This document shows positions 41,697 through 41,853 of a stretch of 41,853 bases of DNA, piece after piece. This stretch comes from RGIG4074 sp964459165 (GTDB lineage: Bacteria > Bacillota > Clostridia > Christensenellales > Borkfalkiaceae), in the NCBI GenBank assembly GCA_964459165.1, contig CAYWKM010000006.1:1-41853 (forward strand). The letters run 5' to 3'. Numbering within the stretch: the stretch's first letter is position 1; each line of letters begins with the position of its first letter. The translations under genes were made by a program, and so were the position numbers. The notes beneath the pieces are model-generated. The model made no database searches. It saw nothing but the letters and a program-made list of their open reading frames with translations, and was not told where the DNA came from.

Positions 41697-41730
41697 GGCG
41701 TGGCTTTAAGCCACGCCGTTTCTCTTATCT
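41697..41730 (+). terminator. Rho-independent terminator of rplI-niaR
   Basis: GGCGTGGCTT/AAGCCACGCC near-perfect stem (41697-41717), followed by GTTTCTCTT. A short TTCCC-ATA-GGGAA inverted repeat lies upstream at 41654-41666. The remaining bases to 41853 are AT-rich with no gene recognised. Confidence 0.75.
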
Positions 41731-41853
41731 GTTTGTGGACGAACTATGCTACTTGTAGCTTAGTGAGATATAGATATATTGAAATTATTTTGACCTGTCC
41801 GATAAATTGAAATTTGTTTTATAAAGCTTTAATAAAGTAATAAATCGGATTGC

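Overview
This window is almost entirely housekeeping DNA from an endospore-lineage Firmicute (class Clostridia). The evidence is local. The gene orders mrnC-rlmB-sigH, dnaX-ybaB-recR and ispG-polC-rimP-nusA-rnpM-L7Ae-infB-rbfA-nrnA-truB-ribF are classic Firmicute orders. A SigH-type sigma factor, SpoVAC and CwlD point to a sporulating ancestry. The 100-N gap at 27011-27110 shows this is a scaffolded draft, plausibly from a metagenome. A genus cannot be named from the sequence.

Layout, left to right. 1-4555 (minus): trpS with a good promoter, then a DUF5685 protein, a degenerate J-domain protein with a Cys-rich tail, a small membrane protein, and an RNA m5U methyltransferase cut by the window edge. 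4771-6790 (minus): a small P-loop protein and thrC. 7255-10528 (minus): rpmE, a DUF1385-PrmC fusion, and prfA. 10749-12554 (plus): a zinc-less MDR oxidoreductase and a Cof-type HAD phosphatase. 12895-13350 (minus): a solitary spoVAC. 13512-18978 (minus): mrnC-rlmB-sigH-dnaX-ybaB-recR-gpsA. 19210-23048 (minus): pepP-like, efp, dtd, a PhnP-like MBL hydrolase and cwlD. 23175-33528 (minus): rimP-nusA-rnpM-L7Ae-infB-rbfA-nrnA-[gap]-truB-ribF-aldo/keto reductase-endonuclease IV-like. 33676-36715 (minus): nrdR-ispG and a PolC-derived protein that has lost PHP and polymerase domains. 36952-40212 (plus): three tandem GH43-type glycosidases. 40328-41625: a DUF1540 mini-protein (minus), then rplI-niaR (plus).

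The genes cover translation (initiation, release, EF-P, rRNA/tRNA processing and modification), replication/repair (DnaX, RecR, PolC-like exonuclease, Nfo-like) and transcription control (NusA, SigH, NrdR, NiaR). The only accessory-looking block is the GH43 triplet, whose copies lack signal peptides and so probably act on imported arabino- or xylo-oligosaccharides. Nearly all coding is on the minus strand, in tight operons with many ATGA overlaps. The housekeeping promoters found are unusually regular, with 17-bp spacers.

No defence system, prophage, CRISPR array, rRNA or tRNA was seen. The points most worth a second look are the truncated PolC at the native polC locus, the DUF1385-PrmC fusion, the DUF5685/J-like/membrane cluster, the GH43 triplet, the 69-bp repeats in infB, and the diverged 80-bp tandem duplication that explains the assembly gap.
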